This document shows, in pieces, positions 35,220 through 43,853 of a DNA stretch of 64,000 nucleotides. Position 1 is the first letter of the stretch; each line of letters opens with the position of its first letter. The stretch is taken from the NCBI RefSeq assembly GCF_018403325.1, contig NZ_BOSL01000006.1, positions 217,850-281,849 of the forward strand, written 5' to 3'. Made by a program: the position numbers and the translations under genes. The notes under the pieces are model-generated. The model did not search any database and was not told where the DNA came from. It saw only the letters and a list, made by a program, of their open reading frames with translations. Source of the DNA: Paenibacillus vini. GTDB lineage: Bacteria > Bacillota > Bacilli > Paenibacillales > Paenibacillaceae.

Positions 35220-35801
35220 TTGAAGATTGCCTTTGTTGTATTTAATGGGCTGACTTTTTTGGACTTGATCGGCTTTTATGACGTTATTTATCGGCTCAAT
35301 ATGTTTGAACAAACAAAGGGAGTGACCTGGGACTTTTGCGGACCTGCGGATGAAGTGACGAATGAATTGGGTTTGACGATCAAAGTAAACAAGGTAAATC
35401 CTGATCTGTCCCAGTACGATATGATTTTTGTGCCCGGTGGTATGGGAACGAGAACGTTGCGGTTTAACGAAGACTTTGTATCCTGGCTCCAACAAGGAGA
35501 AAATTGCCCCTACATCGTATCGGTGTGCACGGGTTCACTGCTGCTCGGAGCGGCGGGATTCCTGGAAGGGAAAAAGGCGACGACGCATCCGAATGCCTAT
35601 GATCTGCTCGAGCCCTATTGCGGCGAAGTCATCCGGACAAGAATCGTCAAAGATGGAAAGCTTATTACGGCAGGAGGGGTGGCTACCTCGATTGACCTGG
35701 CATTGTACATCGTCAAATGGCTTGCCGGTGAAGAAGCGTTACGGCAGGTGAAATCGTCAATTGACTACCCTTACGACATGGAGGGCGTCATTGAATTTTA
35801 A
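35220..35801 (+). CDS. DJ-1/PfpI family protein
   Basis: A 193-residue class I glutamine-amidotransferase-like protein. The nucleophile elbow is VSVCTGSLLLGAAGFLEGKK (Cys about 101), followed by ATTHPNAYDLLEPY with a conserved His and a C-terminal TAGGVATSIDLALYIV. This arrangement is like isonitrile hydratase and the N-terminal half of some AraC regulators. The function cannot be fixed from sequence. Start TTG 35220 behind AGGAGGGA. Confidence 0.85.
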   Translation: MKIAFVVFNGLTFLDLIGFYDVIYRLNMFEQTKGVTWDFCGPADEVTNELGLTIKVNKVNPDLSQYDMIFVPGGMGTRTLRFNEDFVSWLQQGENCPYIVSVCTGSLLLGAAGFLEGKKATTHPNAYDLLEPYCGEVIRTRIVKDGKLITAGGVATSIDLALYIVKWLAGEEALRQVKSSIDYPYDMEGVIEF

Positions 35802-35837
35802 AAGAAAAGATTCATTCGGAAGCAGGGTGAAATCGGG

Positions 35838-36407
35838 ATGGAAACGGTCGTTTATTTTGTCAGACATGCGGATTCCGCCTTTGTAGAAGGGCAGGAAAGA
35901 GAAAGAGGACTGTCGGAACAAGGTGCCCGGGATGCAAAGATAATCAAGGAGCTGCTGCAAGATGAGCCATTGGACGTCTTTGTGTCCAGCCCTTATGTGA
36001 GATCCGTTGAAACCATTCAGGAGTTGGCGGATTGGAAAGGGAAGCCAATCGAGCAGTTTGAAGATTTAAGAGAACGAAATATCGGGCAGTTTGCTCCTAT
36101 GAGTTTTGCCGATGCAAAGCGGAAAGTGTACGAAGAACCTCAGTTTGCTTTTCCGGAGGGGGAATCCAGCCTGGAAGCAGCGGACAGGGCGGCCCAAGCG
36201 TTATTGTCCCTGTTGGTGCAATATGAGGGACTGACCCTGCTGCTTGGAACGCACGGAGATATCATGACTCTCATGTTACAGACCTTTGACCCAAGGTATG
36301 GCTTCGAATTTTGGAGGTCGACAACGATGCCGGATATATACCGGGTTCATTTTGACGGCACCGCCTTAAAGCAAGTATCCAGAATAATGGGAGGCGTTGA
36401 AGCATGA
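35838..36407 (+). CDS. histidine phosphatase superfamily protein
   Basis: A 189-residue protein with FVRHADSAF (RHG box with A) and LLGTHGDIM (second His), plus SSPYVRSVETIQEL. It is related to the 5804 gene: both have the ending pattern GFEFWRSTTMPDIYRVH versus [17 protein letters not shown]. The stop overlaps the methyltransferase gene by four bases. Confidence 0.86.
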   Translation: METVVYFVRHADSAFVEGQERERGLSEQGARDAKIIKELLQDEPLDVFVSSPYVRSVETIQELADWKGKPIEQFEDLRERNIGQFAPMSFADAKRKVYEEPQFAFPEGESSLEAADRAAQALLSLLVQYEGLTLLLGTHGDIMTLMLQTFDPRYGFEFWRSTTMPDIYRVHFDGTALKQVSRIMGGVEA

Positions 36408-37234
36408 GCCAAATCGTTAGGGACTATTACGATAGCCATGCGGAGCAGGAGTGGTACCGGTTGAACGATCCGTACAGTCAGGTGGAATGGCTTTCAACCC
36501 TGCGGCTGATGGACAGGTACCTGCCGGATTCGGGACATATCTGCGATATTGGCTGCGGGCCGGGGCGGTACGCGATCGAGCTGCTGCAACGAAGGTACCA
36601 GGTCACTTTATTTGACCTATCCGCAAAGGAGCTTTCCTTAGCGGAGGAACGGATCGGGGAACTCGGACTGCAAGCGGAGGCTTACATATGTGAGGATGCA
36701 AGAAATCTGCAGGTTTTGGATGCGGAAATTTACGATGGCGTTCTCCTCCTGGGGCCGTTGTATCATGTGCAAGATCGTCAGGAGCGCATAAACATCATCC
36801 GTAACGCCTTCAGAGTGTTGAAACCGGGCGGGATCGCCATGTTTTCCTATCTCAATTCCTGGGGTGTTCTGAAGGCGGGGGTGACGGAATTTAGCGACTC
36901 TTACAGAGACCCGGAACATATTTATATGTATTTGCAGGAGCAGGCTCTGGATGAGAATCAGGGGTTTACCGAATGTTACTTTTCGATTCCGGCGCGCGCG
37001 TTGGAGGAAATTGAACTAGGCGGTTTTGATGTCGTCTCGTATGCCGGGGCGGAGAGCTTCCTGGCGGGGATGAGAGCCGAAGTAACCCGGCATTACAATG
37101 AGGATCGGCAAGTCTACGATCATCTGGTGCAAGCGGCCAGCGAAACGAGCGAAGCTCCCCAATACCGGGATGCCACGGAGCATTTATTGATTATCGCGCA
37201 AAAAAAACCGGAATCAGAACAGGAGCGGGCATGA
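36404..37234 (+). CDS. class I SAM-dependent methyltransferase
   Basis: A 276-residue methyltransferase. Motif I is ICDIGCGPGRYAIEL, the acidic residue is in VTLFDLSAKEL, motif II is YDGVLLLGPLYHV and motif III FRVLKPGGIAMFSYL. Acceptor unknown; small-molecule type. It is translationally coupled on both sides (ATGA overlaps), forming a three-gene unit: phosphatase, methyltransferase, HD-DinB. Confidence 0.87.
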   Translation: MSQIVRDYYDSHAEQEWYRLNDPYSQVEWLSTLRLMDRYLPDSGHICDIGCGPGRYAIELLQRRYQVTLFDLSAKELSLAEERIGELGLQAEAYICEDARNLQVLDAEIYDGVLLLGPLYHVQDRQERINIIRNAFRVLKPGGIAMFSYLNSWGVLKAGVTEFSDSYRDPEHIYMYLQEQALDENQGFTECYFSIPARALEEIELGGFDVVSYAGAESFLAGMRAEVTRHYNEDRQVYDHLVQAASETSEAPQYRDATEHLLIIAQKKPESEQERA

Positions 37235-38349
37235 TGGAGAATACAAACGATGAACAAGTACTGGGCAAATATGCCGCTGGTTTTGAGCTGACGGGAAGTC
37301 TGTTACAAGATGTCGGCACGTTTTTCAAACTGCATCAGGATACCGATACTTGGGAACATACCCTAAAAGTGACGAGCCATGCGGTCCGTATTGCCCGGCT
37401 TTATGGCGCCGATCCGCAAAAGGCCGAGCAGGCTGCGCTGCTGCATGATGTCAGCAACGTCATCCCTGTGAGTCGAATGCTTGAAACGGCAGAGGAGATC
37501 GGCATTAAGATCGAGGATGAAGAACGGACCTACCCTCGGATTCTGCATCAGAAATTGTCGCGGGCGATGGCGGAGAAGTTGTTTTATATCTCGGACGAAG
37601 AGATTTTGCGGGCCATCGAATGCCACACGACTTTGAAGCCGCATGCTGCTTTGTTTGATAAGGTGGTTTTCATTGCCGATAAAGTATCCTGGGATTTGCC
37701 TGGCGACCATCCTTATTTGAACGAAGTTCGCAGACAGGTTGATGAACACCAGCTCGACAAGGCGGTATTTGCTTATCTGGATCATGTATGGAGTCAACGG
37801 GGTAAAATGAAGCTCGTCCATTCCTGGCTGATTCAAGCCAGAGAGGAGCTTCTGGAATTGGCGGAAAACGAAACCGATCCCGTGAAGCGGCATTTGATGC
37901 GCGTCTATGATCATATGTCTTGGGCCAATCGCGAGATTATTAATCGTCTGCAAGAAGAGCAAAACGTGCCTGAACGGCCGCTTTCGCTCTTTGCTCATAT
38001 TTTATCGGCCGAAGCGGTCTGGCTGTCCCGTCTGAATGGCTCCGTGCAGACAATGCGGGAGATTTGGCCGTCGGAGGGCTTGAATTTGCAGTATTGCATC
38101 GATTTGGCCTTGGCAAACGCGGAGGGCTATCGGCAGTATTTTGCAAACCTGAGGGCGGGCCAGTTAAAAGGTGAGGTTTCCTATCGGAGCAGCAAAGGGG
38201 AACCGTTTACGTCAGCTATTCTGGATATTTTAACGCACGTCTCACTCCATGGAAGCTATCATCGGGGACAAATCGCAACCCATTTGAGAATGGAAAATAT
38301 AACGCCGCCAATGACCGATTACATTCTTTATGCGAGGAATGAAGGATAA
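37231..38349 (+). CDS. fusion protein: YqeK-like HD domain + DinB domain
   Basis: A 372-residue two-domain protein. The N-terminal HD domain (about 35-195) has WEHTLKVTSHAVRIARLYGA (first His) and AALLHDVSNVIPVSRML (HD pair), and the rest resembles YqeK, a hydrolase of symmetric dinucleoside tetraphosphates. The C-terminal DinB domain (about 220-370) carries metal-type histidines in RVYDHMSWANREI, LFAHILSAEAVWLSRL and HGSYHRGQIATHL. Both domains look complete. The fusion implies linked roles, perhaps clearing a stress nucleotide and a damaged thiol/metabolite; this is inference. Confidence 0.83.
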   Translation: MMENTNDEQVLGKYAAGFELTGSLLQDVGTFFKLHQDTDTWEHTLKVTSHAVRIARLYGADPQKAEQAALLHDVSNVIPVSRMLETAEEIGIKIEDEERTYPRILHQKLSRAMAEKLFYISDEEILRAIECHTTLKPHAALFDKVVFIADKVSWDLPGDHPYLNEVRRQVDEHQLDKAVFAYLDHVWSQRGKMKLVHSWLIQAREELLELAENETDPVKRHLMRVYDHMSWANREIINRLQEEQNVPERPLSLFAHILSAEAVWLSRLNGSVQTMREIWPSEGLNLQYCIDLALANAEGYRQYFANLRAGQLKGEVSYRSSKGEPFTSAILDILTHVSLHGSYHRGQIATHLRMENITPPMTDYILYARNEG

Positions 38350-38378
38350 TCTTCATAGTCACGGAAGGGGAGCGGGTC

Positions 38379-38993
38379 ATGCAACTGAAATGGTTGGAAT
38401 GGGCCAAGCAGATCCAGGCGATTAGCCAGGCCGGGTTTGCCTATTCAAAAGATATTTATGATCTGGAGCGATTTGAGATGCTGCGGGATTTAAGCGTAGA
38501 GATCATGAATCAGTATACAGAGGTAGAGAGTGATAAGATTAAGACGCTCTTTGCCAGCGAAACCGGATATGCGACGCCTAAAGTGGATGTCCGCGGGGTT
38601 ATATTTGAGCAGGACAAGATTTTGCTGGTCCGCGAAAAGCTGGATGGAGACTGGGCGCTCCCGGGCGGTTGGGCCGATATCGGACTGTCTCCGAAAGAAG
38701 TGGTTGTCAAAGAAGTTAAAGAGGAGGCCGGGCTTGAGGTGCAACCGGTCAGGCTGCTGGGCGTATTGGACAAGAAGTTCCATGATCATCCTCCGGCGGC
38801 ATCCCATGTATACAAGATGTTCATCCTATGCGAGGTGACGGGCGGAGAGGCGCAAGCCGGGCTGGAGACGCTTCAGGTCGGATATTTCAGCGAGGATGAA
38901 TTGCCCCCGCTTTCGGCGGAAAGAGTCACGTTAAAGCAGATTCAGTGGCTGTTTCAAACAAGGAATTCGGCTCATGAAGTATGGCTGGATTAG
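38379..38993 (+). CDS. NUDIX hydrolase with NUDIX_N_2 domain
   Basis: A 204-residue protein. The N-terminal helical domain (about 1-60) with WLEWAKQIQAISQAGFAYSK and DLERFEMLRDLS is the NUDIX_N_2 module. The NUDIX box reads GGWADIGLSPKEVVVKEVKE followed by EAG. Enzymes of this build hydrolyse ADP-ribose-like or related nucleotides. AGGGGAGCGG precedes ATG. Confidence 0.87.
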   Translation: MQLKWLEWAKQIQAISQAGFAYSKDIYDLERFEMLRDLSVEIMNQYTEVESDKIKTLFASETGYATPKVDVRGVIFEQDKILLVREKLDGDWALPGGWADIGLSPKEVVVKEVKEEAGLEVQPVRLLGVLDKKFHDHPPAASHVYKMFILCEVTGGEAQAGLETLQVGYFSEDELPPLSAERVTLKQIQWLFQTRNSAHEVWLD

Positions 38994-39035
38994 CAGGTAA
39001 ACTGCGAATTGTCATAAAGAAAGGTAACAAACACC

Positions 39036-40409
39036 ATGACCTGTAAATTAGTATTGATCGAAGGGCTGCCCGGTGCGGGCAAGTCAACCCATGCGAGATG
39101 GGCAAGTGAAATTCTAGCCGAATTGGGACTAGAGACAAAGCTGTTTCTGGAAGGGAATCTGGAGCATCCGGCGGATTATGACGGCGTCGCCTGCTTCCCC
39201 GAAGAGGAGTACCGCAATCTGCTCTCGGATTACAGCACCTTTGCGCCTATTTTTGAGCAAAATTCGGTACGGAGAGGCAGTCACTTTTTTCTGTCGTACC
39301 GCAAGCTAAGAGAAGTCGATGGCTTGGATTTTCCCGAGGAGCTCGCCAATTTAATGTTCCGGAATGATATCTACGAATTGCCTTTTGAGCAAAATGCGGA
39401 ATGGATTGTGCAGAAATGGACCGAATTTGCGGAGATAGCCGAACGGCAGGAAGCGATCTATATTTTTGAATGCTGTTTTATCCAAAATCCCCTTACCGTA
39501 GGGCTGGTCAAGCACAATGTTCCGAAAGAGGCAATTCTCCGGTATGTGAAGCGTCTGGAACAAGCGGTTCAAAAGCTGGATCCTGTAGTCATCTACGTTG
39601 ATCAAGAGGATGTAGATCGTACTTTCCGGAAGGCGGTAGAGGAGCGGCCACAAACCTGGTCAGAAGGCTTTATCGAATATTATACCGGGCAGGGCTATGG
39701 AAAAAGCTGCGGTTTGACCGGCGTGGATGGCACCATCGAGGTGCTTCGTTGCAAAAGAGAACTGGCGCTCGAAATCGTTGATACTTTGGAAAGCACCACA
39801 ACGATTTTGAACAATACGGCGTACGATTCGGTAAAGGGAAAGAGGGAACTGGCAGAATTCCTAAGCTCGTCAGTCGTACCGCATCATTTCCGCAAAATTG
39901 ATTCGCTGATGAAGCGACACTTCTTTATGGACATACTGCAATCCTTCGATCCGATACTGGTGGGCACCTTTCCTATTGATATCCAGGTACAAGGAAGTGA
40001 TTTGGATATTGCTTGTGAGGTCCATGATTTTGAATGGTTTGAGGACCTTGTGCAGCGAAGCTTCGGTCACATGGACGGGTTCACCATGGTTAGGCGCGAA
40101 GTCGGCGGGATTGAAAGATGCAAAGTGAATTTTCGGTGTGAAGGATGGCCGGTGGAATTGTTCGCCCAACCTGTGCCTACCCGGTCGCAAAACGGATACC
40201 GCCATATGATGGTGGAGGCTCGGTTGTTGAAGCTGTTCGGGGAAAGTTTTAAGCGGAGTGTTATCGAATTAAAGCAAAACGGAGTCAAAACCGAGCCGGC
40301 GTTTGCCCGTTTGCTTAACTTGGAAGGCGATCCGTATTCGCAACTGCTGGATTTGGAGACATGGTCCGATGATGCTTTGCTGAACTTGCTGAAGAAATCA
40401 AGCGATTGA
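39036..40409 (+). CDS. fusion protein: P-loop kinase-like domain + DUF4269
   Basis: A 457-residue protein. The N-terminal domain (about 1-255) starts VLIEGLPGAGKSTHARWAS, a thymidylate-kinase-like P-loop (G10-S17), and continues with FECCFIQNPLTVGL and a long helical region. The C-terminal domain (about 265-457) is DUF4269: HHFRKIDSLMKRHFFMDILQ, LVGTFPIDIQVQGSDLDIAC and ARLLKLFGESFKRSVIELK. DUF4269 has nucleotidyltransferase-like residues (G-T-F-P...SDLDI). DUF4269 is usually found alone. AAAGG precedes ATG. Function unknown. Confidence 0.8.
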   Translation: MTCKLVLIEGLPGAGKSTHARWASEILAELGLETKLFLEGNLEHPADYDGVACFPEEEYRNLLSDYSTFAPIFEQNSVRRGSHFFLSYRKLREVDGLDFPEELANLMFRNDIYELPFEQNAEWIVQKWTEFAEIAERQEAIYIFECCFIQNPLTVGLVKHNVPKEAILRYVKRLEQAVQKLDPVVIYVDQEDVDRTFRKAVEERPQTWSEGFIEYYTGQGYGKSCGLTGVDGTIEVLRCKRELALEIVDTLESTTTILNNTAYDSVKGKRELAEFLSSSVVPHHFRKIDSLMKRHFFMDILQSFDPILVGTFPIDIQVQGSDLDIACEVHDFEWFEDLVQRSFGHMDGFTMVRREVGGIERCKVNFRCEGWPVELFAQPVPTRSQNGYRHMMVEARLLKLFGESFKRSVIELKQNGVKTEPAFARLLNLEGDPYSQLLDLETWSDDALLNLLKKSSD

Positions 40410-40514
40410 TTTCTCCGTCTGGGTTGGCCGTTATTTTACTTCCGCTCCGGACGGTGTTAGAGTGAAAGAAGGCCGACTTATTACGTCGGAATTTAGTAAA
40501 GTGAGGGATTTTTC

Positions 40515-41450
40515 TTGGGTAATATAGCTAACAATTTAACGGATCTGATCGGAAATACTCCGATGCTGGAGCTTAACAATTTTGGAGAGAAAACGGAAGC
40601 TGGGGCCAGACTGGTGGCTAAGCTGGAATATTTCAATCCGGCGGGCAGCGTCAAGGACCGAATCGGCTTTGCGATGATCAAGGACGCCGAGTCCAAGGGC
40701 CTGCTGCATCCGGATTCCATCATCATTGAACCGACCAGCGGCAACACCGGAGTAGGTCTTGCGTTTGCAGCGGCTGCGCTGGGATATCGCCTGATTATTA
40801 CGCTGCCGGAGAGCTTTACGATTGAACGCAGAAAGCTCCTCTTGGCGTTGGGCGCTGAATTGGTGCTGACACCTGCCGCGGAAGGAATGGGCGGAGCCAT
40901 TCGCAAAGCGGAAGAATTGGCTGCGGAGACGCCGAATTCGTTCATCCCCCAGCAATTTGAGAACCCGGCCAATCCGGATGTACATAAGGAGACGACCGCG
41001 GAAGAAATTTGGAGAGACATGGACGGCAAGGTTGACATCTTCGTGGCCGGTGTCGGAACCGGCGGTACGATTTCCGGGGTCGGCGCGGTTTTGAAGGAAC
41101 GCAATCCTTCGGTACAAATCGTGGCGGTGGAACCTCATGAATCGCCTGTTTTGTCCGGAGGAAAACGCGGCGTTCACAAAATCCAAGGCATCGGTGCGGG
41201 CTTCGTCCCGAGAAACTTTGACGGCAGCCTTGTGGATGAAATCATGCCGGTGAAGGATGAAGACGCCTTTAGCACATCGCGCCTGCTTGCGAGAACCGAA
41301 GGATTGTTGGTCGGGATTTCATCCGGTGCCGCGGCCTTTGCGGCACTTCAACTGTCTAAACGGCCGGAGAATGCGGGCAAGAACATCGTTGTGCTGCTGC
41401 CGGATACGGCTGAGCGCTACTTGTCTACACCTTTATTCCCGGAAGAATAA
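40515..41450 (+). CDS. cysK: cysteine synthase A (O-acetylserine sulfhydrylase)
   Basis: A 311-residue PLP enzyme that makes cysteine from O-acetylserine and sulfide. PLP lysine is K47 in [12 protein letters not shown], the substrate loop is TSGNTGVGL (about 75-83), the phosphate-binding loop is GTGGTISG and the C-terminal Ser region is ISSGAAAFA. The length is normal. The start is TTG 40515, behind AAGTGAGGG. No T-box or S-box leader is seen in the 105 bases upstream. A strong bidirectional terminator follows. Confidence 0.92.
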   Translation: MGNIANNLTDLIGNTPMLELNNFGEKTEAGARLVAKLEYFNPAGSVKDRIGFAMIKDAESKGLLHPDSIIIEPTSGNTGVGLAFAAAALGYRLIITLPESFTIERRKLLLALGAELVLTPAAEGMGGAIRKAEELAAETPNSFIPQQFENPANPDVHKETTAEEIWRDMDGKVDIFVAGVGTGGTISGVGAVLKERNPSVQIVAVEPHESPVLSGGKRGVHKIQGIGAGFVPRNFDGSLVDEIMPVKDEDAFSTSRLLARTEGLLVGISSGAAAFAALQLSKRPENAGKNIVVLLPDTAERYLSTPLFPEE

Positions 41451-41463
41451 AACATGATATGAG

Positions 41464-41504
41464 TTTTAAAGGCGGCACCTTTTACAGGGTGCCGCCTTTA
41501 AATT
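41464..41504. terminator. bidirectional terminator between cysK and the XRE regulator
   Basis: TAAAGGCGGCACC pairs with GGTGCCGCCTTTA around an eight-base loop, with A and T flanks on both sides. It serves both convergent genes. Confidence 0.92.
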
Positions 41505-42340
41505 TATCCCTCGATCAATTTCTTGAGTTTAATTTCCGTTGCCGTTTGCGGTGCCGGCGTATAGATGCTCAGACGTAAATCCGCTTCCCCCTGGACTTGA
41601 AGAGAGGATAGATTGAACAGCATTTTCCCGGCTTTGGCATGACGAAACTCAATCATAACCTCGGGAGCGGCACTGACCTCGCTTTGATTCCAGAGCTCCT
41701 GGAAATCGGGAAAGGTTGCTGCCATATGTTCGATGAAATTCGAATACCACGGATCGGCGACATACTGGCCGTAATAGGCCCGGAAGATCGACAGAAAGCC
41801 TTTGACGAAGTGAGCCCAATTGACGGCGAGACTGCGCAGCTCTTTTTTGCTGAACAACAGGGAAATCAGGTTCCTCTCCGGCTCAGGAATCTGTTCGAAA
41901 TTTAAGAAAACGTGGGTGGCCGCGGGATTCCAGCCGACGATATGGCAGTGCCGGTCCGAAATCAGGGTCGGACAATATTTCAGCTCTTCCAGGATTTTAT
42001 GCAGCGAAGGGCTGATTACGGCTTCTTTCTCGCCGCCCAGCTCAGGATGAAATCCGTTGTCGAGCGCCAGATCAAACAAGTATTTCCGCTCATCGCCATT
42101 CAGGCGCAGCGCCCCCGCGATGGCATCGAGTACGGAAGCGGACACTTTGATATCGCGGCCTTGCTCCAGCCAGGTGTACCAAGTTGTGCTGACGCCGGCT
42201 AACTGGGCGACCTCTTCACGGCGCAATCCGGGCGTCCGGCGGCGCGAACCCGACGGCAAACCTACGCTGTTCGGGTGGAGCTTGGAGCGTTGGCTTTTTA
42301 AGAATTCGGAAAGTGCTTTCAAACGGGGATCGGCTTGCAT
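41504..42340 (-). CDS. XRE-family regulator with MmyB-like ligand-binding domain
   Basis: A 278-residue regulator. The N-terminal helix-turn-helix (about 8-75) contains RRTPGLRREEVAQLAGVSTT and WYTWLEQGRDIKVSASVLDA. The C-terminal domain (about 110-275) is the MmyB-type PAS-like fold (GWNPAATHVFLNFEQIPEPE, PDFQELWNQSEV), which binds fatty-acid-like ligands in the one studied example. It is divergent from fabF, so a link to fatty-acid synthesis is attractive: the regulator could sense an acyl molecule and control fabF. That link is inference. Confidence 0.87.
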   Translation of the reverse strand: MQADPRLKALSEFLKSQRSKLHPNSVGLPSGSRRRTPGLRREEVAQLAGVSTTWYTWLEQGRDIKVSASVLDAIAGALRLNGDERKYLFDLALDNGFHPELGGEKEAVISPSLHKILEELKYCPTLISDRHCHIVGWNPAATHVFLNFEQIPEPERNLISLLFSKKELRSLAVNWAHFVKGFLSIFRAYYGQYVADPWYSNFIEHMAATFPDFQELWNQSEVSAAPEVMIEFRHAKAGKMLFNLSSLQVQGEADLRLSIYTPAPQTATEIKLKKLIEG

Positions 42341-42405
42341 TGTTCTGCCTCCAGTCCTGCTTGGCTTGAGTTGATTTGGTTGATTTAAGGTTAGGTTGTT
42401 ATTGT

Positions 42406-42419
42406 ATTATACATTATAC
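42406..42419. promoter_or_regulatory. tandem heptamer in the regulator/fabF divergent promoter region
   Basis: ATTATAC occurs twice in tandem (42406-42412 and 42413-42419). On the minus strand each contains TATAAT, a -10 for the regulator gene; on the plus strand TATACT (42415-42420) could serve fabF. The rest of 42341-42532 shows only the fabF ribosome binding site AAGGAGG (42519-42525). Confidence 0.35.
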
Positions 42420-42532
42420 TAGGATAACTACAAACTTGTAATAGGATAAGGAAGGGATACAATAGGAACAAAGACGGCTGAAATGGTGACAAGGCCGGAT
42501 GGAACACAAGGAGATTACAAGGAGGTCTTGTT

Positions 42533-43771
42533 ATGGATAGAGTTGTAGTTACGGGAATGGGTATCGTTTCGCCGCTTGGCAATGAAGTGGAGACGTTTTG
42601 GAGCAACCTGAAGGAAGGGAAATCCGGAATATCCTATATTGATTTGTTTGATGCATCGGCTTTCGGGACACGGATTGCGGGGCAGGTTCGGGATTTTGAT
42701 CCGGAAGCGCTGTTCGGCCGTAAAGAGGCTCGAAAAATGGACCGGTTCGTACAGTTTGGTCTGTATGCCGCAGAGCAGGCGGTAAAGCAAGCCAACCTCG
42801 ACGTGAGCATGATCGATCGGGAGAGGTTTGGGGTCTATGTCGGGACCGGAATCGGGGGAATCCAGACGTTGACGGACAATATGGAAGCCTACCAGAACCG
42901 GGGGCCCGGCCGTGTAAGTCCGAGCCTGGTCCCGATGATGATTTCCAATATGGCCGCTGCGCAAATCAGCATTCGCTTCGGAGCGATGGGGCCAACACTG
43001 TCGCCGGTGACTGCTTGCTCGATCGGCAATACCGCGATTGGCGAAGCGTTCCGCTTAATTCGAAGCGGCGATGCGGATGTGATCCTTGCCGGCGGGACGG
43101 AGGCGGCGATCCACCCGCTGTCGCTGGCCAGCTTCGGTAACGCCACGGCGTTGTCCAAGCGCGGCGATGATCCGGAGAAGGCCAGCCGTCCGTTCGATGG
43201 GGATCGCGACGGATTTGTCATGGCCGAGGGCGCCGGTATTCTTGTCTTGGAGTCAATGGACCATGCACTTCGCAGAGGGGCTCCGATCTACGCAGAAGTG
43301 ATCGGATATGGAGCGAGCTCGGACGCCTATCATGTCGTTGCCTCCCATCCGGAAGGCGAGGGAGCCTTCCTGGCCATGAAGCGGGCTCTCCAATCGGCTG
43401 GGGTTACACCGACAGAGGTCGACGTGGTGAGCGCGCATGCGACAAGCACCCAGGTCGGAGATTTGGCGGAAACAAAGGCGCTAAAGAAGTTGTTCGGTGA
43501 ACAGGCCAAAGATATTCCTGTAACAGCGAACAAATCGATGACCGGCCACATGTTTGGCGCTGCGGGAGGGGCGGAGGCGATTGCGTTAATTCGGAGTCTG
43601 AATGACGGCATCATCCCTCCTACGATCAATCTGGATCACTCCGATCCGGCTTGCGACCTGGACTACGTTCCGAATCAAGCTCGGGAAGCGGACCTGTCGA
43701 TCGGCCTGTCCAATTCGTTCGGGTTCGGCGGCCATAACGCCGCAATTCTGCTTGCGCGATATCAAGCTTAA
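42533..43771 (+). CDS. fabF: beta-ketoacyl-ACP synthase II
   Basis: A 412-residue condensing enzyme that extends acyl-ACP with malonyl-ACP. The active-site Cys is C162 in TACSIGNTAIGEA. The two histidines lie in SAHATSTQVGD and NKSMTGHMFGAAGG, and GFGGHNAAILL is the C-terminal loop. The length equals the family norm. It stands outside a fatty-acid operon and is probably an additional copy. Its divergent neighbour is an MmyB-type regulator. Confidence 0.9.
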   Translation: MDRVVVTGMGIVSPLGNEVETFWSNLKEGKSGISYIDLFDASAFGTRIAGQVRDFDPEALFGRKEARKMDRFVQFGLYAAEQAVKQANLDVSMIDRERFGVYVGTGIGGIQTLTDNMEAYQNRGPGRVSPSLVPMMISNMAAAQISIRFGAMGPTLSPVTACSIGNTAIGEAFRLIRSGDADVILAGGTEAAIHPLSLASFGNATALSKRGDDPEKASRPFDGDRDGFVMAEGAGILVLESMDHALRRGAPIYAEVIGYGASSDAYHVVASHPEGEGAFLAMKRALQSAGVTPTEVDVVSAHATSTQVGDLAETKALKKLFGEQAKDIPVTANKSMTGHMFGAAGGAEAIALIRSLNDGIIPPTINLDHSDPACDLDYVPNQAREADLSIGLSNSFGFGGHNAAILLARYQA

Positions 43772-43803
43772 GCCCATGGAAATAGGAAGCTAACAATAAA
43801 AAT

Positions 43804-43845
43804 AAGACAGCGGCGTGGATGGACTCCACGTCAGCTGTCTTTTTC
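43804..43845. terminator. terminator between fabF and the AraC gene
   Basis: AGACAGC pairs with GCTGTCT, and inside it CGTGGA pairs with TCCACG, followed by five T on the plus strand. The genes converge here. Confidence 0.85.
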
Positions 43846-43853
43846 ACGTTTAC

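Noticed and set aside
40410-40514. T-box or S-box leader before cysK
   Set aside because: The region is only 105 bases long and lacks the T-box sequence, a specifier hairpin or SAM-I core elements; only a weak imperfect stem is present.
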